Assembly: GCA_014529385.2 (NCBI GenBank)
Contig: CM043971.1
Coordinates: 60,590,709-60,654,708, forward strand
Direction: 5' to 3'
Origin: Adiantum capillus-veneris
Taxonomy: Eukaryota > Streptophyta > Polypodiopsida > Polypodiales > Pteridaceae
DNA: 64,000 nucleotides
In this document: positions 58,021 to 64,000 of the stretch, piece after piece
How the letters are laid out: each line of letters starts with the position of its first letter
Numbering within the stretch: the first letter of the stretch is position 1
Notes under the pieces: model-generated
Databases searched by the model: none
Seen by the model: only the letters and a program-made list of their open reading frames with translations
Told to the model about the DNA's origin: nothing
Program-made: the position numbers and the translations under genes

Positions 58021-58310
58021 GATGTGAAAATTTCCCAGAAAGAGGAGAAAAAAGCGGGAACAACACGTGCTATATAGCCAAACCGTAGAATACTATAAGG
58101 CATCTATTATGCAGAAAACGACACTCACAAAAATTCTACACAAAATGATGAAATTGCCTATGTAGACCTGCCTATAGTGGAAATGGAGGTCAAAAAATCA
58201 GAAATCTGAGCAGACCTACGAACGCTTGCCAAATCTCAAAGAAATTGAAGAAAGTGAGCAAGCATGTGTTGGAGCTGTTGCTGGCGACTAAGCACGAGAG
58301 GACATAACCT

Positions 58311-58322
58311 GCTCTGAAACCA
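58311..58322 (-). other. primer binding site of copia C
   Basis: The minus strand reads TGGTTTCAGAGC; one base differs from the copia B site (TGGTATCAGAGC). Confidence 0.85.
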
Positions 58323-58324
58323 AT

Positions 58325-58552
58325 TGTTGGAATTAGGGTTGCAGAGAAACACACACAGCTTGGAGAAGATGAAGGAAGCTGAAGGCACACAACAGAGAGT
58401 GTATTACTTAGTGTGCAATGGAAAGATAGATAGCCCTAGAGTGATTGGTGTATATACAATGCACGGGGGAAAAAACCTCCCAAAAGAGGGAAAAAATGCC
58501 CGGGCGGTCCTAGTGTGTTCATACACATCACTACCACATGTATATGGTAACA
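58325..58552 (-). repeat. 5' LTR of copia C
   Basis: 228 bp, inverted relative to the copia B LTRs and clearly the same family (TGTTACC and CCAACA ends). The other LTR is not in the window. Confidence 0.92.
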
Positions 58553-59477
58553 TTTGTATAGTTTCCAACCTTCAAGAATTGTGTGCATAGCTAGTACAAT
58601 CAGTCTGAAGAATCTTGTGTAGAGCCATCATAAGAACTGCCATGCAATTCACGCAAAGATTGAACAAAAGGGACATCATAAGGCAATATGAGGCAGAACA
58701 TAAATGGAAACAACGAGAGAGGGCCAAAACTAAACAAACCACTTTTTTCTACAGAAAACAATGCTATCAATGAAATGGTGCATTGTTTTGATACATTTAC
58801 GACGGGCCTAAACTTAACAATAAAAAAGAAGTGTTTGATAAATCCTCCTATATTGGTCTTTGAAGGACGTTACAGATTCAAGGGAGGTGCAAGCTGTTTA
58901 AGAAGCAGTTGTCTCCAATACTCAAAACACTCTAATATTTTGTGAAGCAACCAAGATCCTCAGATGAGATTTTCTTAAAAAGATTAGCTACGCTGATGCT
59001 AGTGAACAAAAATGGGTCTTTTGAATCAAAGGTGTTAAACATTGCAAGAGCTTCTAGAGTTTTGGGAGTCCACAGGAGAAGTTTCTACTCAGCTGAACAT
59101 CACATGAGTCACGAAGAAGAGGATGGCTCATTGCCATTGGCAACATGCCAAAGATAGCAGCATAGGAGCACCCTTACCCATGAAGTGAAAGATATTGTTT
59201 TTGACTTTTGGACTACTCAGACAAGGGTCTCTATGTGGAAAAACAATGTTTTCCGTAAGGTGTAGGAAGAAACACTTACGGAAAACATCCTACTCATTTG
59301 TTGGACATACCATAGGCTTGGAAGATTACCCTCTCTCTTTAATGAAATTTATAACATTACTGTTATTGTCTTAGTGATGGCTATCTTGCACACCACTATG
59401 GTGTTGTTCGACTACTATGGTGCTTTAATACTCTGCTTAATTTTATCTAGCTTGGCTTAACTTCTTTCTAACATTGT
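58553..59477. other. unrecognised stretch
   Basis: Outer flank of copia C. Short open frames only (the longest is 58688-58945); no family recognised. Confidence 0.5.
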
Positions 59478-59567
59478 TTGAGGATTTATGAAGGTGCATG
59501 CAATAATAATAAGATCATTACTTGCTACCCCAAAATTTATGAGAGTGAGACAACAGGGAAGGCTGTT

Positions 59568-59783
59568 GAAGTCCCTGGCCTGAAAAGAGCCAAAAGGGTG
59601 AAGGCAGTGGCAAGAGACTCCAAAGTACTTCAAGTGGTGGGAACAATTGAAATGAAAGGTACTAGTCCGTCCTCCACCCCATGGAAAGGAGGGGTTTTCA
59701 TTGTTCCACTACACAATCCATTTGCACCACTAGAGGAAAAGAAATCCCCAGACTTCGAACCCCCTAGATTCTCTTGAGACAAA

Positions 59784-59820
<37 letters not shown>

Positions 59821-60046
59821 CGCGGATGATTCGGATGCTAGAGAATTCAAGTCCCTGGCCTGGAAAGAGACAAAAGGGTGAAGGCAATGACAAGAGACTC
59901 CAACGTGATTCCAGTCGTGAGAATACTTGAGGTGAAAGGTTCTAGTCCGTCCTCCACCCCACGGAAAGGAGGAGGGGTTCACTCTCCCACTGCACAATCC
60001 ATTTGCAGCATTGTAGTAAAAGAAATCTTGTAACTTTGAACCCCAA
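59568..60046 (+). repeat. two-copy direct repeat of about 200 bp separated by a poly-G run
   Basis: 59568-59765 and 59846-60046 are similar (both start AAGTCCCTGGCCTG and contain CTAGTCCGTCCTCCACCCCA). The run of G lies between them. Their position just 5' of the LINE endonuclease suggests an ORF1 end or untranslated region. Confidence 0.8.
59787..59820. repeat. poly-G tract, 34 bases
   Basis: Thirty-four consecutive G. It may be genuine or an assembly or sequencing artefact. Confidence 0.9.
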
Positions 60047-60123
60047 TGCGTGGGGGGGTGAGGGCGGAATGATTTGGATGTTGAAGAATTTGTTCCTCTT
60101 TCCCAATGAACCCCTCATTAATG

Positions 60124-60710
60124 ATGGAGTCTCTCACTATCTAATCTTGGAACGTAAAGGGGTTGAAAACCCATAAGAAGATTACCCTATTCTGGGAGTA
60201 AATAAAAAAGAAGAAGGCAGTCAACTGCTGGGCCATCTAGGAACACCACTTAGATGCTCATAGCAAGAGAAAGTAGGCACTAGAAAATCAACTAGTATTC
60301 TATGGAGAAGGAAGTAATGGTTTGAGTGGTGTCCTCAGCATTGTGGACAGAGAATTGGAGCCGAAGTTGGTTCTAAACCACCCATTTGACAGAATCCTGG
60401 GGATTGGAATCAGATGGGAAGGGCATCCATTCACCATTGTGAATGTGTATGGCCCTTGCAATGCAAAATATAGAGCTAAACTAAGGTGAGTGGTTCTTCA
60501 TTGGCAACTTCAATATGGTAGAAAAGAGTAGGGATAGAACATGACCCTCCAATTTACTGGCTTGATCGGAAAGGTCTAAATGGCAAAGTTTGTGCAAAAA
60601 ATGGGCCGATGGAACAACACGCCAAGCTGACTAGATACCGTCGTTGATGGAGATGAAAGTAGTCCCAACTAAAAACCTTTCGGATCACATACATTTTAAG
60701 AATAGTACCG
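60124..60710 (+). pseudogene. LINE AP endonuclease
   Basis: ATG 60124; SWNVKGLKTHKK is the start of the fold. TAG at 60238-60240 stands just before EHHL, where the family has QETHL, so the catalytic Glu (60241) remains. GLSGVLSIVDREL and FTIVNVYGPCNAKYRAKL follow, FFIGNFNMV holds the middle motif, and SDH (60680-60688) is the C-terminal signature. It nicks target DNA to start reverse transcription. Several frames are needed to read it. Confidence 0.78.
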
Positions 60711-60730
60711 GGGAGGAGCAGACCCCAAGA

Positions 60731-60753
60731 GGGGGGGGGGGGGGGGGGGGGGG
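60731..60753. repeat. poly-G tract, 23 bases
   Basis: Twenty-three consecutive G inside the endonuclease-RT linker of the LINE. Confidence 0.9.
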
Positions 60754-61189
60754 AATTGTTAGTAGCAGGGGCACCCCTATTCAAACACCCTCTTTTAAGG
60801 AATCTAACCAAGAAAGCACTAGGTAAGCTCAAAAAAGATATCGACCTCAACAAACACAATGCGTGGGACCTCTTTTCTTGGAGAATCCAGAAAGAATTCA
60901 AAACCTTGGGCCCCTGAATCAAGAAAGTTATGGAGGTACACCTTCTGCATCTTACAACGGAGGTCGAATTGCTTACCTCCAAAAAATCCAATGGGCTTGC
61001 TACTAAGGATGAGCACAAACGATGGCTCGAAGCCAAATCTAACCTTGCTAATGAGGAGTTAAAAGATATCAGAAAGGCAATGCTTCTCTTCAAGGAGACT
61101 GCCCTCCAACCGTGAAGTCTCTAATCAAGCTCATTTTTTTTAGGGCTTAAAAAATCAAGAAGAGCCAAGGCCATGTCTGCTCGCTCCAT

Positions 61190-62230
61190 GATGAGAAAGG
61201 GACAATACTTAGTAACCAAGATGAGATGGCTGGTTTGATGCTGAGAAATCTTAGTCAAATCATTGGATGGCCAAAGACCCAGTCCCAAGAAGTGGAAAAA
61301 GCCAGAGGGTCCTTACTTCAGAGTGTCAAGAAGAAGATTCCCCACTCACAAGCTAATTTTTTGGGAAGGTCATTTTCCAAAGACGAATGTTCACTAGCAT
61401 TGCAAGCTCTTGGCAAGGAGAAGTCCCCTGGTTGGGATGGGATGAGGGTGGAATTCTATAGAGAATTTTGGAATGATCTCAAGGTCCCAATCACAAGGTT
61501 GGCCAATAAATCCATTGTCGAAGGGCCGTTGGAGATAAGTGTAAAGAGAGGGCTTATCAAACCCATCCCCAAATAGATTCGTTGTTCTCTACTAAACCAC
61601 TGGCACCCTATAACAATGATGTCACTGGCCTACAAAATTATTGCTAAAGCTATAGCCTTCAGACTAGCCCCCTTACTAACCCCGATCATCTCTCCTCATC
61701 AGCATGGGTTCATCAAATGAAGGTCCATTTACGATAACATCTTGGTAGCAATGGTGGGCATCGAGTACGCAACTGTCACAAACCAAGAGTGTGTAGTGTT
61801 ATAGTTGGAGCTGGATAAGGCTTATGAGAGAATAACATGGAAATTTATAGAAGCCATCATGGAAGCTCTGGGCTTTGGGTTGTGCCTATGTGGTCTGGTA
61901 GGTGTATTGGGAGCTGGAAGCCAGTCAGAGCTCCTATTTAACAATAGAATTGTAGGATCTTTTGAGGTCAAAAGGTTTATTAAGCAAGGATGGCCTCTAG
62001 CCCGCCCTGCTCTTTGCCATAGGATCACATCCTTTAATCATGATGCTCGAAGCTAGTGCAGAACGAGGGGAATTGCAAGGCATGGCTTTGCTAGGAAATA
62101 GCCAACTCCTAGAAAAACGTTTTGCAGACAATTCTCTCCTCTTCTTGAAAGCGTGCCCCCAGGTCATCATGAAAGCTTTGGAGATTGTACAAATGTTCTC
62201 AGTTGCTTCGGGGTCCTAGTGTAATATAGA
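61190..62230 (+). pseudogene. LINE reverse transcriptase
   Basis: KEKSPGWDGMRVEFYREFWN (61420), then after a stop a WHPITMMSLAYKIIAKAIAF-like stretch, QHGFI, DNILVAM, and LELDKAYERITWKFIEAIME (61805) for the first catalytic Asp. The second catalytic motif reads FADN at 62121-62132 in place of FADD. IEKSRLISL follows. Typical L1-family order; broken by stops at 61576, 61719 and 61803, and by later frame changes. Confidence 0.85.
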
Positions 62231-62240
62231 GAAGTCAAGG

Positions 62241-63560
62241 TTGATCTCCCTATCAAAAAATGACTCATTTGACTCTTTTGTCTGGTCGGGGGAGATTGTC
62301 ACAAAAAGGAATATCTCCAGACATTTGAGAGCCCCCTTGGGGGTGGACGTAACTCACAAGCAAAGATTTGAGTGGGTGCTTGAGAAAATCAAAACAAAAA
62401 TGAGTAGGTGGGAGTATGCTCTTCTCCCATTCCCAACTCAGATAAAACTAATAAATGCCTTTATGATTCCTTATATTGCTTTCACTAGACCGCTTCTCAA
62501 GATGGCTAAGTGTCACTGGAAAGAGTTCTTAAAACCAGTTTGAAAAGGTTTTTATGGAAAAACAACACGAATCCTCCAGGCCATGGCCATGGGCCCGTTG
62601 GGAATCAGTTGCTCGATTGAGGAATCAAGGAGGCCTTAAAATTTCGAACCTTGTGGCCCATGCAGAATCTTGTTGCGCCAAATTTGTTGTTTCCTTGGCT
62701 AAACAGGATCAAGTTTGGGCTGTCATGATCAAAGATATGATAGAAGAAGCTAAACTTGGCTCGAAAGGTGGAAAGTGGAGAGGGGTGGAGGTTCACCACA
62801 AGCTGTTAGCCCCGACATGGACTACCCTAAGATTGGGGGACAACTCAGAGAACTGGTAAGAAAATGCAATAGAGCAGCAGGAGTCTTAAAGTGGGGGGGA
62901 AAACCAGATACTTCAAGAACTCCATTTTGCATTGGTCCCCCTGGTTTTCCAAAGTTGTAGATTTGCCACAAATTTCCTATTGGATAGAGACATGAAGGAA
63001 GCTGAATAATAAGGGTCTTAATCGACTAGGGCACTTCTGGGATAGTGACAACAAGAGCTAGAAAACCATTGACCTTCTGGTTACCTAGTACCAACTAAAT
63101 AGCTTGGAGGTCTTGCTGGTCCACAAAGTGAGGAAAGAGCTTGACAATATAGTGATGTCTATCTGTGATTTGGAGTTTGACTAGAATGTCTGGAAATGGC
63201 TCCGAAGATGTCTCTAATCAAAACCCCATCCTAAAGACATTTACCATACAATGATGCATAAGAAGAACTGGTCTAGTCCCCCTTAACAAGATATGGAAAA
63301 CACAATGGCCAAAGGAAATGTGGGAGAAAAAGTAATGGAGAACATCTGGACGCCAAAGGTTCCGCAGCACATGAAGGTATTTTTATGGTAGGGGATTTGG
63401 GGTGCTCTACCGACGGGGGTGAAGATTCAGGAAAGAAGGATTGGGTCAAATCGATGCTTGGGGTGCAGGATGGCTAATGAAGATCTAGCCTACCTCTTCA
63501 TGGATTGCCCCACTATCAAAGGCCTTGCAAGGAAAATATGAAAATGGGTCCAAAGAACAT
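62241..63560 (+). pseudogene. LINE C-terminal region with zf-RVT
   Basis: LEKIKTKMSRWEYALLPF, IKLINAFMIPYI and RLRNQGGLKISNLVAHAES are post-RT segments found in plant L1s. zf-RVT residues: Cys at 63455, CRMANEDLAYLF and the Cys at 63506 (FMDC). Stops are frequent. Confidence 0.75.
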
Positions 63561-64000
63561 TGAAAATTGGTTTTTACAAGACTGATCTATTCCTTGGAGG
63601 GAAGAATTCAGATGGTCCTGCCATCCTCATCAGCACTCAAATCATTAGGTACTTCTTCTTACATAATGTATGGTGGACAAGGAACTGGTGTGTGTTTGAA
63701 TGAGGTCTTGAGGTGGCAAGCTTTGCAGATATTATACAAGAAATCAAAGTGCTAATTTGGATGCTCCGGTGCAAGCAACACTTGGAGGATTGGTCTAGGA
63801 CTACTTGTGCCTTGTTGTCAGTAGAGGGTATGCCTAGGAAGGGGGAAAGGCTTGGCTATCAATAATTAAAAGATCTCAGAAGAACATGATAATGGACCTT
63901 ATGCATCAAGGATAAGGGGCCAAGCTGGTTGGGATGGCTGCCCTGATAGCCATTGTAATTACGGTCCCTAGATGATGTCATGGCTCAACACGAGCATGAC

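Larger units (their letters stand above)
60124..63960 (+). mobile_element. L1-type LINE retrotransposon, decayed
   Basis: Non-LTR element in plus orientation with AP endonuclease, reverse transcriptase and a C-terminal CCHC-type zf-RVT domain, in that order. All parts carry stops and frameshifts. The 3' end, poly-A and target duplications were not identified; it may extend past the window. Confidence 0.82.

Overview
The window looks like intergenic heterochromatin of a large, transposon-rich land-plant genome. No intact host gene was recognised. The evidence for a plant is: two kinds of Ty1/copia elements whose primer sites match plant initiator-Met tRNA; Ty3/gypsy elements; a CACTA (EnSpm) element with a tnp2 transposase; an L1-type LINE; and a Mutator-like element (MULE) with a SWIM-domain transposase. 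The gag types and the MULE cargo suggest a fern, lycophyte, bryophyte or gymnosperm more than a flowering plant, but this is an inference. Almost every reading frame is broken, often by stops explainable as C-to-T decay (CAG to TAG, CAA to TAA, CGA to TGA).

Layout. 1-5926: rearranged, left-truncated Ty3/gypsy element (+). 5927-11144: non-coding with simple repeats and, near 10.6-10.9 kb, a remnant related to the MULE transposase. 11150-15928: complete copia element A with 143-bp LTRs and a perfect TAATT target duplication. 15929-24053: mostly unrecognised, but with a GC-richer block (16.87-17.93 kb) carrying two copies of a perfect 28-bp palindrome. 24054-25780: one LTR of gypsy element D (-), with gag remains to its left.

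25781-58552 is a nested stack. The oldest recognisable layer is copia C (-), now in three pieces (25781-26096, 31168-31648, 57600-58552). Copia B (+, 26097-31167), a member of the same family, sits in its gag. Gypsy E (-, 31649-57599, LTRs of about 2 kb) also sits in its gag. Gypsy E is itself interrupted by a 1.25-kb insertion (34587-35838), by a 9.9-kb MULE (37033-46980, perfect 9-bp duplication CATTGACGC) and, inside one LTR, by a CACTA element (52898-57457, duplication AGA; the other LTR keeps the empty site). 58553-59477 is unrecognised. 59478-64000 holds a decayed L1-like LINE (+).

Main point of interest: the MULE carries two divergently transcribed genes. One is a transposase (Cys/His-rich N-terminus, MULE DDE-type core, C-terminal SWIM finger). 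The other is an intron-containing gene whose C-terminal half has the motif order of a permuted, bacterial-type N4-cytosine/N6-adenine DNA methyltransferase (a DLPFG motif, then an ELGCGT SAM-binding motif). A transposon that carries its own DNA-modifying enzyme would be notable. Both genes are broken here, so intact relatives would be needed to study it.
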